From Paenibacillus urinalis (GTDB lineage Bacteria > Bacillota > Bacilli > Paenibacillales > Paenibacillaceae), in the NCBI RefSeq assembly GCF_028747985.1, contig NZ_CP118108.1, positions 1,741,501-1,805,500 of the forward strand: a DNA stretch of 64,000 nt, in the 5' to 3' direction. A model generated the notes under the pieces. That model ran no database searches and was not told the origin of the DNA. It saw only the letters and a list, made by a program, of their open reading frames with translations. Made by a program: the position numbers and the translations under genes. This document shows, piece after piece, positions 45,577 to 55,075 of this stretch (the first letter of the stretch is position 1; each line of letters starts with the position of its first letter).

Positions 45577-46512
45577 TTGATTAAATCGGAACCGATCCGC
45601 ACAGAGCATGTGAATATGAGACAAAAGGGCCGCAGACTGCATAGAGACAATATGTACGGCTGGCTGTTCGCTTCCCCTTGGGTTATCGGACTTCTCGTGT
45701 TCTTTGGGGCACCACTGGTCTCATCTCTATATTTCAGCCTAACCACATACAGCATCCTGCAGCCTGGTGAATTTGTAGGCTTCCAAAATTATGCATCTCT
45801 CATGAAGGACTCTGTGTTCTGGACATCCATCAACAATACCATTTACTTTGTCGTGTTTTTTGTTCCGCTCAGTATATTCTTTGGTGTGGCCTTAGCCATG
45901 CTGCTCAATATGAAGATTAGAGGAATGGCAGTTTACCGCACGATCTTCTTCCTGCCAACGCTGGTTCCGGCTGTCGCGATGGCTGTACTCTGGATGTGGC
46001 TGCTAAATCCTGGATTTGGTCTTGTCAACGGTATTCTGGACGGAATGGGGATACAAGGCCCGGCATGGCTCGGATCGGAGACCTGGTCCAAACCGTCACT
46101 GATCCTGATGTCTCTGTGGGGGATCGGTCAATCTATTGTGATCTATCTGGCAGGCCTGAATGATATTTCAAGTGACTATTATGAAGCAGCTGAGATTGAT
46201 GGGGCAGGCTGGTTCAGCAAGGTGAAGAGTGTGACGCTGCCACTGCTCACCCCCGTTATTTTCTATAATCTGGTCATGGGTGTAATCAATGCGTTTCAGC
46301 AGTTTACGCTGCCCTACACACTAACGAATGGTCAGGGAACGCCAGCTGATTCCATGAAATTTTATGTGATGTATCTGTACGATAATGGATTCAAGTTCTT
46401 TAAGATGGGATATGCATCAGCGATGGCCTGGATCTTATTTATTATTGTGATGGTGCTTACAGCCGTAATCTTTGGTTCGTCCAAAAAATGGGTTCACTAT
46501 CAAGGCGAATAG
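45577..46512 (+). CDS. Sugar ABC transporter permease (MalF-like)
   Basis: The 311-residue permease has six main membrane segments and the EAA loop YYEAAEIDGAGWFSKVKSVT typical of MalF-type CUT1 transporters. AGGAGG eight bases before the TTG at 45577 decides the start. It partners the next gene, with the binding lipoprotein just upstream. Confidence 0.9.
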   Translation: MIKSEPIRTEHVNMRQKGRRLHRDNMYGWLFASPWVIGLLVFFGAPLVSSLYFSLTTYSILQPGEFVGFQNYASLMKDSVFWTSINNTIYFVVFFVPLSIFFGVALAMLLNMKIRGMAVYRTIFFLPTLVPAVAMAVLWMWLLNPGFGLVNGILDGMGIQGPAWLGSETWSKPSLILMSLWGIGQSIVIYLAGLNDISSDYYEAAEIDGAGWFSKVKSVTLPLLTPVIFYNLVMGVINAFQQFTLPYTLTNGQGTPADSMKFYVMYLYDNGFKFFKMGYASAMAWILFIIVMVLTAVIFGSSKKWVHYQGE

Positions 46513-46523
46513 GGGGGATGGAT

Positions 46524-47360
46524 ATGACAGCCAAAACAGTACGTAATGTAAAACGAATCAGTGCCCATCTCTTTCTGCTTATTGCAGCTGTATTCTTTCT
46601 GGCCCCGTTTATCTGGATGGTGTCTACTTCACTGAAGCCGCTGGAACAGGTGTTCACTTTCCCGCCGGAATGGATTCCGAAGCCCTTCATGTGGAGCAAT
46701 TATGTGGATGCCATGACCTACATTCCCTTCTTTACTTATTTAAAAAACACATTAATCATAACTGGCTTCAGCACGCTGGGCGTTGTCTTAACTTCGCCGC
46801 TGGTCGCTTACAGCTTCGCCAAGCTGCAGTGGAGAGGCAGCAAGACTTTATTCCTGATCACCATAGCCGTCATGATGATTCCTGGCCAGGTTACGATGAT
46901 TCCGCTCTTTCTCTTGTTCGATAAGCTGAACTGGATTGGTACGCTGCTGCCATTGATCATCCCTGCTTTTTTCGGAGTTCCATTCTATATCTTTTTGCTG
47001 CGGCAATTTTTTATGGGATTACCTAACGAGCTGAAGGATGCTGCGAGAATCGATGGGGCCGGGGAGTTTCGGATTTACTGGCAGATTATGCTGCCTTTAG
47101 CCAAATCCGCTGTGCTGGCAGTCGGCTTGTTTCAGTTCATGGCGAGCTGGACGGATTTCATGGGACCACTGCTGTATCTGACCAATCCCGAGTCGTATAC
47201 TTTATCGCTTGGATTGCAGCAGTTCCAAAGCCAGAAAGGGACGGAGTGGGGACTTATGATGGCGGTATCGACGATTATGACCGCGCCCATTATTATTTTG
47301 TTTTTCTTCCTGCAGAAAACATTTATTCAAGGGATTACCTTCAGTGGAATCAAAGGATAG
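46524..47360 (+). CDS. Sugar ABC transporter permease (MalG-like)
   Basis: The 278-residue second permease has six membrane segments and the EAA loop ELKDAARIDGAGEFRIYWQI of MalG-type proteins. AGGGGGG lies six bases before ATG 46524; ATG 46518 is too close to it. It follows the first permease by 11 bases. Confidence 0.9.
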   Translation: MTAKTVRNVKRISAHLFLLIAAVFFLAPFIWMVSTSLKPLEQVFTFPPEWIPKPFMWSNYVDAMTYIPFFTYLKNTLIITGFSTLGVVLTSPLVAYSFAKLQWRGSKTLFLITIAVMMIPGQVTMIPLFLLFDKLNWIGTLLPLIIPAFFGVPFYIFLLRQFFMGLPNELKDAARIDGAGEFRIYWQIMLPLAKSAVLAVGLFQFMASWTDFMGPLLYLTNPESYTLSLGLQQFQSQKGTEWGLMMAVSTIMTAPIIILFFFLQKTFIQGITFSGIKG

Positions 47361-47374
47361 GGGGATTATAGCAA

Positions 47375-48376
47375 ATGCACAAAATTCGTTTTTTAATGAT
47401 CGGAGTCGGAGGGATGGGAAGAGAGCATATACGCCGAATTCTTCAGCTCCCGGAAGCAGAAATTGCAGCGCTCGCAGATCCCAGTACGGCTGCACTAGAT
47501 GGTGCTAAGGCTGATTTTCCCGAATTAGAGAAGACCGCCATTTATACGGACTATAAAGATGCACTAGCAAAGGAGAAGCTGGATGCGGCTGTCATCGTAT
47601 CTCCCCATCGAATGCATTATGAGCAAGGAATGGATTGCCTTACGGCAGGACTGCATGTACTCATGGAAAAGCCTTTTGTAGATGGCGCAGCAAATGCAGA
47701 GGCAATTATTTCGCATGCGGCTGCCAGCGGCAAGCATCTTGCCGTAGCATATCAACGTCATTTATTAGGTCCTTATATGTATATGAAGCAATCCGTATCG
47801 CACGGAAGGTTGGGCAGCATTCAATTTGTGAGCGCATATCAGGCCCAGAGCTGGATGGTAGATCAGAAAGGCACCTGGCGGCAGAGCCTGGCTTTATCCT
47901 GCGGTGGTCAGCTGAACGATTCCGGCAGTCATTTGCTTGATGCCGTATTATGGATTACCGGATTGCGGCCGCTGCAGGTCTCAGCGGTGATTGACACAAG
48001 GCAGACCGAAGTCGATATCGATTCAGCAGTTACGATTCAGTTCGAGGGAGGAGCCATTGGCTCGTTCCATGTTGTAGGCAGCGCAAGCATTAAGTGGCAG
48101 GAGGACTTATCGATCCATGGAGATCAAGGTACATTGCTCTTCCGAAATGGCAGGCTGTATGAAGCTGTAGACGGTGAACCGGAAGTTCGGGAGGTACCAC
48201 CAGAACGATGGCCGGAGTCCAGTAATCCGAATCATGATTTTGTTGAACTGCTGCTTGGAAGAATAGAGAGTGCTTCTGCACCAGCTGAGAGTGGGCTTTA
48301 CATTGCAAAAGTGACGGAGGCCGCCATGATTAGCAGCGCTGGAAAAGGAATTCTGACACCTGTATCCATTGAATAA
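47375..48376 (+). CDS. Gfo/Idh/MocA family oxidoreductase
   Basis: The 333-residue NAD(P)-dependent oxidoreductase has an N-terminal Rossmann fold (FLMIGVGGMGREHI), the family motif MEKPF with its catalytic lysine region, and the C-terminal alpha/beta domain with DSGSHLLDAVLWITG holding the conserved histidine. It probably oxidises or epimerises the imported sugar or its derivative. AGGGGGA lies upstream of the ATG, 14 bases after the permease. It ends the operon at a terminator. Confidence 0.9.
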   Translation: MHKIRFLMIGVGGMGREHIRRILQLPEAEIAALADPSTAALDGAKADFPELEKTAIYTDYKDALAKEKLDAAVIVSPHRMHYEQGMDCLTAGLHVLMEKPFVDGAANAEAIISHAAASGKHLAVAYQRHLLGPYMYMKQSVSHGRLGSIQFVSAYQAQSWMVDQKGTWRQSLALSCGGQLNDSGSHLLDAVLWITGLRPLQVSAVIDTRQTEVDIDSAVTIQFEGGAIGSFHVVGSASIKWQEDLSIHGDQGTLLFRNGRLYEAVDGEPEVREVPPERWPESSNPNHDFVELLLGRIESASAPAESGLYIAKVTEAAMISSAGKGILTPVSIE

Positions 48377-48392
48377 ACAGGTTTTCACAAAA

Positions 48393-48442
48393 AACAAGTA
48401 ATCAGAGACGTTATCACACTCGTCTGGTTGCTTGTTTTTTTT
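48393..48442 (+). terminator. Sugar operon terminator
   Basis: AACAAG...GAGACG pairs with CGTCT...CTTGTT and is followed by a run of T residues. Confidence 0.8.
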
Positions 48443-48501
48443 GGAACAGCCGTTCCCTTGTGTTATCATATAAACAGCAAAAACACAGTGTGAGGTGTCT
48501 A

Positions 48502-51162
48502 ATGGAAAAGTTTATTTTAATAGATGGTAACAGCATTATTTATCGGGCGTTTTTTGCAATGCCGCCGCTGACGAATTCGAGCGGTCTACATACGAATGCA
48601 GTGTATGGATTCACAACGATGCTGCTAAGACTGCTGGAGGAGCATAAGCCGACTCATATGATGGTTGCTTTTGATGCAGGCAAGGTGACGTTCCGTCATG
48701 AAGGGTACGAGGAGTATAAAGGCGGTCGACAGAAGACTCCCCCTGAGCTGTCCGAACAATTCCCTGTGCTGAAGGACTTGCTGAGAGCTTTTGGCATTGC
48801 TCAATTTGAACTCGAAGGCTACGAGGCGGATGATATTATCGGTACCTTGACCAAACGCGCAGATGAGGCAGGACGGGAAGTGCTTGTCGTTACTGGAGAC
48901 AAGGATATGCTGCAGCTTGCTTCCGAGCATGTCAATATTGCTCTCACTCGAAAAGGCGTTTCCGAGATCGAAGCCTATGGTCCGAAAGAGATTGAAGAGA
49001 AATATGGACTAACTCCGCTGCAAATTATTGATCTGAAAGGTCTGATGGGCGATGCATCAGATAATATTCCTGGGATTCCGGGCGTCGGAGAGAAGACTGC
49101 GCTGAAGCTCCTGCATCAATTCGGTTCGGTAGAGGCTGTTCTTGAACATACCAGTGAGCTGAAAGGGAAAATGAAGGAGAAGATTGAAACCCATGCGGAC
49201 GATGCCAGGCTCAGTAAGAAGCTGGCTACAATCTATCGCGAGGTTCCGCTGGATCAATCCTGGGAAGACATGGTATTCGATGGACTGAAGGAAGAATCAG
49301 CAGCCCCGGCACTCGGTAAGCTTGAATTCAAGTCTCTGCTGGAACGCTTATCCTTTACTGTGAACCGGGTGAATGAGGATTCAGAAGACGCTCCGGAGGC
49401 TGTTCAACTGGACGTGGTCATTGTAACTGAAGATAACGCGAAGGAGCTCGCTTCGGCGCTGGAAGAAGTGAAGGTTGTTCACGTAGAAGCTCATGGGGAC
49501 AACCCCCATCATGCAGAAATCATTGGAATCGTAATCTACACACAGGAGCGTTATTACTTCCTGACACCAGAAATACTGAGATCGGATGCTTGTATCCAAA
49601 TCAGAGAATGGTTTGCTGATACGAATCAGCCGAAGCATGGATATGATCTGCACCGGGTAGATCTTGCTCTACATGCGAGCGGCATCGAATTCGCCGGAGC
49701 TGCCTTTGATGCTCACTTGGCAGGATATCTGCTTGATCCCACCGACAGCGATCAGACCCTGACAGGGCTTGCTGCCAAATACGCCCTGCCTCGACTTGCT
49801 TCCGATGAGGAAGTGCTGGGCAAGGGAGCAAAGTATAAGGTGCCAGATATTGAGGTTCTGGCCAATCACTTGTCCCGCAAGACAGCTTCACTGCAAGGGA
49901 TCATCCCGCTTCAACAGAAGGACCTGGAGGAGACAGGGATGCATGAGCTGTTCTACGATTTGGAAATGCCGCTATCCAGAATACTGGCTGATATGGAGAA
50001 GCAGGGAATCAAGGCAAATATCAACGATCTGAAGGAGCTGGGCGCAGAGTTTGAGAAGACGATCCGCGGCTTGGTGGAGAAGATCTATGAAATCGCAGGT
50101 ACGGAATTTAATCTGAACTCTCCGAAGCAATTGGGCGAGATTCTATTTGATAAGCTTGGGCTGCCTGTGATCAAGAAGACGAAGACAGGCTACTCGACGG
50201 GGGCTGACGTGCTGGAGAAGCTGGCTCCTTATCACGATATTGTGCAGTATATATTGGAATATCGTACGATTGCCAAGCTGCAATCCACATATATTGAGGG
50301 ACTTCTTAAAGAAATTTCTCCGGAGACCAGCAAGGTCCATACCTATTATCGTCAGACCATCGCGGCTACAGGAAGGCTGAGCAGTCAGTATCCGAATCTG
50401 CAGAACATTCCGATTCGTCTTGAAGAAGGACGGAAGATTCGTAAAGTATTTGCACCTTCGGAGGAGAACTGGTACATTCTTGCTGCCGATTACTCGCAGA
50501 TTGAACTGCGGGTTCTGGCTCATATCTCGGACGATGAGCGGCTCAAGGAAGCTTTTGTGCATGACATGGATATTCATACGAAGACAGCTATGGATGTATT
50601 CGGAGTGGACAAGGATGCCGTAGACAGTAATATGAGACGTTCAGCCAAAGCCGTCAATTTTGGTATCGTGTATGGAATCAGTGATTACGGCTTGTCACAA
50701 AATTTGAATATTACACGTAAAGAAGCAGCACAGTTTATTGAGCAATATTTTGCTGTATTCCAGGGCGTTCGCAAGTTCATGGATGATATTGTAAAAGAAG
50801 CAAGAAAAGACGGCTACGTAACGACTCTGATGGGTCGGCGCCGGTATCTGCCTGAGATCAATGCAAGTAACTTTAACCTGCGCTCTTTTGCAGAACGGAC
50901 TGCAATGAATACACCAATTCAGGGCACAGCTGCAGACATCATCAAGCTTGCCATGGTTCAGATGGATGCTGCTCTTGCCAAGCAGGGACTGCAGAGCCGG
51001 ATGCTGCTTCAGGTGCATGACGAACTTGTATTTGAAGTCCCTGAAGAGGAACTGGAAACGATGAAGAAGCTCGTTCCGGAAGTGATGGAACAAGCGCTCC
51101 AGCTGTCGGTTCCGCTCAAGGCAGAGGTTAGCTACGGAAGAAACTGGTACGAGGCGAAGTAA
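48502..51162 (+). CDS. polA: DNA polymerase I
   Basis: The 886-residue polymerase has an N-terminal 5'-3' exonuclease domain (ILIDGNSIIYRAF, VVTGDKDMLQL, GLMGDASDNIPGIPGVG). The middle domain has lost the clear DEDD exonuclease residues, and the C-terminal polymerase domain has DYSQIELRVLAHIS, the RRSAKAVNFGIVYG O helix and the catalytic VHDELVFE. It fills gaps and removes primers. GTGAGGTG precedes ATG 48502; the frame is open back to 48460. mutM follows, giving a small DNA-repair cluster. Confidence 0.96.
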   Translation: MEKFILIDGNSIIYRAFFAMPPLTNSSGLHTNAVYGFTTMLLRLLEEHKPTHMMVAFDAGKVTFRHEGYEEYKGGRQKTPPELSEQFPVLKDLLRAFGIAQFELEGYEADDIIGTLTKRADEAGREVLVVTGDKDMLQLASEHVNIALTRKGVSEIEAYGPKEIEEKYGLTPLQIIDLKGLMGDASDNIPGIPGVGEKTALKLLHQFGSVEAVLEHTSELKGKMKEKIETHADDARLSKKLATIYREVPLDQSWEDMVFDGLKEESAAPALGKLEFKSLLERLSFTVNRVNEDSEDAPEAVQLDVVIVTEDNAKELASALEEVKVVHVEAHGDNPHHAEIIGIVIYTQERYYFLTPEILRSDACIQIREWFADTNQPKHGYDLHRVDLALHASGIEFAGAAFDAHLAGYLLDPTDSDQTLTGLAAKYALPRLASDEEVLGKGAKYKVPDIEVLANHLSRKTASLQGIIPLQQKDLEETGMHELFYDLEMPLSRILADMEKQGIKANINDLKELGAEFEKTIRGLVEKIYEIAGTEFNLNSPKQLGEILFDKLGLPVIKKTKTGYSTGADVLEKLAPYHDIVQYILEYRTIAKLQSTYIEGLLKEISPETSKVHTYYRQTIAATGRLSSQYPNLQNIPIRLEEGRKIRKVFAPSEENWYILAADYSQIELRVLAHISDDERLKEAFVHDMDIHTKTAMDVFGVDKDAVDSNMRRSAKAVNFGIVYGISDYGLSQNLNITRKEAAQFIEQYFAVFQGVRKFMDDIVKEARKDGYVTTLMGRRRYLPEINASNFNLRSFAERTAMNTPIQGTAADIIKLAMVQMDAALAKQGLQSRMLLQVHDELVFEVPEEELETMKKLVPEVMEQALQLSVPLKAEVSYGRNWYEAK

Positions 51163-51225
51163 TCTAATTTTGGGTTACAAGTCCGAACAAACTTCCGGTA
51201 TAATGGTACGTGAGGTGAAGACATC

Positions 51226-52056
51226 ATGCCGGAACTTCCGGAAGTAGAAACAGTCAGAAGAACATTAAATACACTTATTGTCGGAAAGTATATAGATCGC
51301 GTTACCGTACACCTGCCGCGTATTATTCAGCGGCCGGATGACATCGAAGCTTTTGCAATGGAGCTTGCAGGCCACACGATTCAAGGGGTAGAGCGCAGAG
51401 GCAAATTCCTGCGTATTATGCTTGACGGCCTCGTGCTTGTTTCTCATTTGCGAATGGAGGGCCGCTATGGGATGTATCAAGAGGGCGATCCACTTGAGAA
51501 GCATACCCATGTTGTGTTCCACTTCTCGGATGGAACAGAGCTGCGTTACAAGGATGTAAGACAATTTGGCACCATGCATCTGTTCAAGAACGGTGAGGAT
51601 CTGGCGAATAAACCACTAATGAAGCTGGGTCTTGAGCCGCTTGATGAGGCTTTTACGCTTGAATCCTTCGTTAAGGTTATCGGAGCAAGAACAACGAAGA
51701 TCAAGATTGCGCTGCTTAACCAGGAGTATGTGGTGGGAATCGGAAATATCTATGTAGATGAAGCATTGTTCAGAGCAGGAATACATCCTGAGCAGCCAGC
51801 GAATACACTTCGTGAAGAGCAGCTTGCTCTATTGCATCAGTCCATTATTGATACACTTCTTGAAGCGGTGCAAGCCGGAGGCTCATCCATCAAGTCCTAT
51901 GTTAACGGACAGGGTGAGATGGGGATGTTTCAGCATCAGCTTAAGATCTATGGAAGAAAAGACGAGCCTTGTACGGAGTGCGGTACGATGATTGTCAAGA
52001 GTGTCGTCGGAGGTCGCGGTACCCATACCTGTCCTAAGTGTCAGGTTCTTGTTTAG
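51226..52056 (+). CDS. mutM: Formamidopyrimidine-DNA glycosylase
   Basis: MutM/Fpg removes oxidised purines such as 8-oxoguanine. The 276-residue enzyme has the catalytic N terminus MPELPEVETVRR (Pro2 nucleophile and Glu3), the helix-two-turn-helix GIGNIYVDEALFRAGIHP and a C-terminal zinc finger with CTECG and CPKCQ. GTGAGGTG precedes the ATG. It lies 64 bases after polA. Confidence 0.96.
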   Translation: MPELPEVETVRRTLNTLIVGKYIDRVTVHLPRIIQRPDDIEAFAMELAGHTIQGVERRGKFLRIMLDGLVLVSHLRMEGRYGMYQEGDPLEKHTHVVFHFSDGTELRYKDVRQFGTMHLFKNGEDLANKPLMKLGLEPLDEAFTLESFVKVIGARTTKIKIALLNQEYVVGIGNIYVDEALFRAGIHPEQPANTLREEQLALLHQSIIDTLLEAVQAGGSSIKSYVNGQGEMGMFQHQLKIYGRKDEPCTECGTMIVKSVVGGRGTHTCPKCQVLV

Positions 52057-52205
52057 TATGTCATAGAGAGCAAATGCATGAATAGGCACCCTTTAGACCA
52101 GGTTCCCATATACTGCTAGGGCAACGCAGTTAAGGCAAACATTCGCTACCTTTAAATTAGAAAAATGGGTAGATGTAACTTGAGCCGGACGGGGAGGAAT
52201 GGAGG

Positions 52206-52913
52206 GTGCCTCATTTATTAACTCTGCTAATGCTCGCCTTTGCATTAAGCCTGGATGGATTTGGTATAGGTATTACATATGGTCTTCGAAAAATGAAAAT
52301 ACCTTGGCTGTCCATCGTCATTATATCGGTATGCTCGGGCCTTGTAATTGGACTGTCGATGCAGCTCGGTGTGCTGCTGTCGCACCTCGTATCTCCTGAT
52401 GTTGCTTCATATATAGGAGCAATCATTCTTATAGGCATGGGTGCGTGGTCGCTTATTCAATCCCTGAGAGCATCTGCTCAGCCAGGGCAGGATGAGACTG
52501 TGAATGGCGCTTCTGTCACAGAGGAGCAAGAATGGGATGAAGACGAGCAGCATATAATGAAGGAATCGAAGAAGACGGTGTTTTTACTGGAAATTCAGAA
52601 GTGGGGCATCGTCATTCAAATATTGAAGAAACCTTCCGCTGCAGATATGGACGACTCTGGCAGTATTTCGGGATATGAAGCGATGTGGTTAGGTATTGCC
52701 CTGTCACTTGATGCATTTGGAGCAGGACTTGGTGCAGCCTTGCTTGGACTGCCTCCGCTGCTCACATCTGTGATGATCGCACTTTTCAGCGGTACATTTC
52801 TTGTGTTAGGGTTAAGAGCAGGATTTCGGTTTGCAAGTGCAAGCTGGATTCGTTCATTCACTGCTCTCCCAGCCGTGATGTTGATTATTATGGGTCTATT
52901 GAAGCTGATTTGA
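52206..52913 (+). CDS. ytaF: Sporulation membrane protein YtaF
   Basis: The 235-residue protein has six membrane segments in two sets of three, each starting with an ALSLDGFG or ALSLDAFG motif, with an acidic loop of about 80 residues between. This fits YtaF, a distant relative of the MntP-type cation exporters. Its role in sporulation is not defined. The start is GTG 52206 with GGGGAGGA upstream. The 149-base leader after mutM contains possible base pairing (CTACC/GGTAG). Confidence 0.85.
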   Translation: MPHLLTLLMLAFALSLDGFGIGITYGLRKMKIPWLSIVIISVCSGLVIGLSMQLGVLLSHLVSPDVASYIGAIILIGMGAWSLIQSLRASAQPGQDETVNGASVTEEQEWDEDEQHIMKESKKTVFLLEIQKWGIVIQILKKPSAADMDDSGSISGYEAMWLGIALSLDAFGAGLGAALLGLPPLLTSVMIALFSGTFLVLGLRAGFRFASASWIRSFTALPAVMLIIMGLLKLI

Positions 52914-52922
52914 GGTGAACAC

Positions 52923-53519
52923 ATGAATATAGGACTTACAGGCGGGATTGCTACGGGGAAGAGCAGCGTCTCCAGGTATCTTGTGAGCCTCGGAGCCATT
53001 CTTATTGATGCCGATCAAATTGCCCGGGAAGTGATGCTTCCCGGGCACCCCGTGCTCGCTGCTGTGATTGAAAGATTTGGACAAGCTGTTCTGAATGAAG
53101 ACGGAACGCTGCATCGAAAGAAGCTGGGCGAAATCGTATTTGGAAATTCTGCTGAATTGAAGGCGCTCAATGACATCACGCATCCTGCCATTCGTCAAGA
53201 GATGCGGGAGCGTATGCGGATGTTTGAGCAGGAACAGCCTGATAAGCTAGTTGTATCCGATATCCCCTTACTCTATGAGTCTGGATTGTCAGAGCAATTT
53301 GAACAGGTGATGGTGGTCTATGTCCCTGCCGAAATTCAGCTGAAGCGCCTGATGGAACGGGATGGAATCAGCGAATCGGATGCTATTAGCCGATTAAATG
53401 CACAAATGGATATCGAGGAGAAGAAGCGAAGGGCCGATATTGTGATCGACAACAGCGGAACGATGGAAGAAACGAAGGCGCAAATCTTAAAGTTTTGGCA
53501 TGACAAGGGCTTATCATGA
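52923..53519 (+). CDS. coaE: Dephospho-CoA kinase
   Basis: CoaE phosphorylates dephospho-CoA in the last step of coenzyme A synthesis. The 198-residue P-loop kinase has GLTGGIATGKSSVSRYL, the substrate DADQIAREV and the LID/ADP part. The conserved DIPLLYESG is also present. GAGGTG precedes the ATG. Its stop overlaps the start of the next gene by four bases (ATGA), so the two are coupled. Confidence 0.95.
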   Translation: MNIGLTGGIATGKSSVSRYLVSLGAILIDADQIAREVMLPGHPVLAAVIERFGQAVLNEDGTLHRKKLGEIVFGNSAELKALNDITHPAIRQEMRERMRMFEQEQPDKLVVSDIPLLYESGLSEQFEQVMVVYVPAEIQLKRLMERDGISESDAISRLNAQMDIEEKKRRADIVIDNSGTMEETKAQILKFWHDKGLS

Positions 53520-54079
53520 AGCTATTACGCAAAAAAAGAAGCCTGCTCGTTCTTTTCATTGCCTTTGTACTCTTGTTATTTTTAAATACGAACTGGATGT
53601 CATGGTTTTATCCTATCCATTATAAAGAACAAATTCGCACCCATTCAGAGAATTATGAGGTAGATCCGTTTTTAGTCGCCTCCATTATTCGAGTAGAATC
53701 CAACTACAAGCTGAGCAGGGAGTCCAAAAAAGGCGCAATCGGCTTAATGCAGCTCATGCCCGATACGGCCAATTGGATCCTGGAAACAGCAAGGCTGGAC
53801 AATGTCACACTCGATGAACTGAAGCATGAGCCTGATGCCAACATTCAAATGGGAACCTGGTATCTGGATTATCTGTCAGACCATTTTGAAGGCAATCCCA
53901 TAGCAGCAATTGCTGCCTACAATGCAGGCCAAGGGAATGTAGGAAGCTGGATCAAGGAAGGCAAATGGGACGGTCATCTGGACACTATTGGGGAAATTCC
54001 GATCGGTGAGACGAGACACTATGTTCAGCGGGTCGTTTACTATTATAATCAATACAAGGATATTTATAAGGAATTTTAG
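53516..54079 (+). CDS. Lytic transglycosylase (SLT domain)
   Basis: The 187-residue protein has an N-terminal signal/anchor (about residues 9-24) and an SLT goose-lysozyme-like domain with the catalytic glutamate in IIRVESNYKLSR, the GAIGLMQLMP motif and AAYNAGQGNV. It cleaves peptidoglycan glycan strands outside the membrane. It overlaps coaE by four bases. The B. subtilis relative could not be named for certain. Confidence 0.9.
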   Translation: MKLLRKKRSLLVLFIAFVLLLFLNTNWMSWFYPIHYKEQIRTHSENYEVDPFLVASIIRVESNYKLSRESKKGAIGLMQLMPDTANWILETARLDNVTLDELKHEPDANIQMGTWYLDYLSDHFEGNPIAAIAAYNAGQGNVGSWIKEGKWDGHLDTIGEIPIGETRHYVQRVVYYYNQYKDIYKEF

Positions 54080-54099
54080 AATTCAGTGTGAATAGCAAA

Positions 54100-54147
54100 A
54101 GAAGCATTGGACAGGCTTAATCTGATTAAGCCGAGCCCAATACTTCT
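54100..54147. terminator. Bidirectional terminator
   Basis: AGAAGCATTGG with inner GGCTTAATC pairs with GATTAAGCC and CCAATACTTCT between convergent genes. Poly-T is weak. Confidence 0.6.
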
Positions 54148-54159
54148 AATGAAATCTAA

Positions 54160-54378
54160 TTAGTGAAATTGTCCAGCCAGTTGTTGTTCACCGATTGTTA
54201 CAAGACGTTTAGTGATGTAACCACCGATAGAACCGTTCTCATAAGATGTCATGTTACCTTGGTAACCATCTTGTGGGATGCTGATTCCAAGCTCTTGAGC
54301 AACCTCGTACTTCATTTGTTCGAGAGCTCCGTGTGCTTTAGATACTACCAGGTTGTTGGAGTTATTACCTTGTGCCAT
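54160..54378 (-). CDS. Small acid-soluble spore protein, alpha/beta type
   Basis: The 72-residue protein is an alpha/beta SASP that coats spore DNA. It has the family stretches LVVSKAHGALEQMKYEVAQE, around the GPR protease site (YEVA), and GYQGNMTSYENGSIGGYITK-type residues near the end. AAGGAGGTG seven bases before ATG 54378 fixes the start; the open frame to 54423 is non-coding. Expression should depend on sigma-G in the forespore; a CATAATA -10 lies at 54409-54415. Confidence 0.93.
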   Translation of the reverse strand: MAQGNNSNNLVVSKAHGALEQMKYEVAQELGISIPQDGYQGNMTSYENGSIGGYITKRLVTIGEQQLAGQFH

Positions 54379-54408
54379 TGCTTTCACCTCCTTGCGGGTT
54401 GGTAAAAG

Positions 54409-54415
54409 TATTATG
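54409..54415 (-). promoter_or_regulatory. Candidate sigma-G -10 of SASP gene
   Basis: CATAATA on the minus strand resembles the sigma-G -10 CATACTA. The -35 (TTATGA or nearby) is poor. Confidence 0.25.
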
Positions 54416-54493
54416 TCTCGCAACTCGAATTTTCATAACATTTTATTTAAAAAAATGATTGGTAACTATATACAATTAAGGAGGTGAGTGAGC

Positions 54494-54961
54494 TTGAAGT
54501 GTCCGTACTGTACATATAGCGGTACCAAGGTACTTGATTCTCGCCCAGCCAATGAGAACAAATCCATACGCCGACGCAGAGAATGCGAGAAGTGTAATCG
54601 AAGATTTACAACCTTTGAAACGATTGAAGAGACACCTTTGATCGTAATTAAGAAGGATGGAAGCAGAGAGGAATTCAGCAGAGAGAAATTGCTGCGAGGA
54701 TTGATTCGTGCCTGTGAGAAGAGACCTGTTTCCGTGGAGCAGCTCGATTCCATCGTATCAGAAGTAGAGAAGTCTCTTCGTAATACTGCGGTTGCTGAAG
54801 TGGAGAGTCGGGAGATTGGAGAACTCGTCATGGAACAGCTATATCCTGTGGATGAGGTTGCTTACGTCCGTTTTGCATCGGTCTATAGACAATTTAAAGA
54901 CATCAACATGTTTATGAAGGAATTGAAGACGCTGTTGTCTAAGGGCGTAAACGAAGACTAG
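54494..54961 (+). CDS. nrdR: Transcriptional repressor NrdR
   Basis: NrdR represses ribonucleotide reductase genes in response to ATP/dATP. The 155-residue protein has the N-terminal zinc ribbon (MKCPYC and [12 protein letters not shown]) followed by an ATP-cone domain ([20 protein letters not shown]). TTG 54494 gives the canonical MKCPYC start and lies nine bases after GGAGG; the GTG at 54488 is too close to it. It is divergent from the SASP gene. Confidence 0.94.
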   Translation: MKCPYCTYSGTKVLDSRPANENKSIRRRRECEKCNRRFTTFETIEETPLIVIKKDGSREEFSREKLLRGLIRACEKRPVSVEQLDSIVSEVEKSLRNTAVAEVESREIGELVMEQLYPVDEVAYVRFASVYRQFKDINMFMKELKTLLSKGVNED

Positions 54962-55021
54962 ATGTAAAGCTTTAATGAATCAGTCAAAATGTAAAGTGAA
55001 AATCGAGCATGATAAAAGTAA

Positions 55022-55066
55022 AAGCCTTCAGACTCATGATTGTGAGCTCCGAAGGCTTCTATTTTA
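55022..55066. terminator. Bidirectional terminator, nrdR/cupin
   Basis: AAGCCTTC and GAAGGCTT form the stem, with inner CTCAT/TGAG pairing, followed by TCTATTTT on the plus strand. Confidence 0.7.
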
Positions 55067-55075
55067 AATTACCTC

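Noticed and set aside
52057..52205. c-di-GMP or yybP-ykoY riboswitch before ytaF
   Set aside because: Only a GGCAAAC fragment resembles the c-di-GMP-I core; the GNRA loop and receptor are missing, and the Mn2+ riboswitch core is absent.
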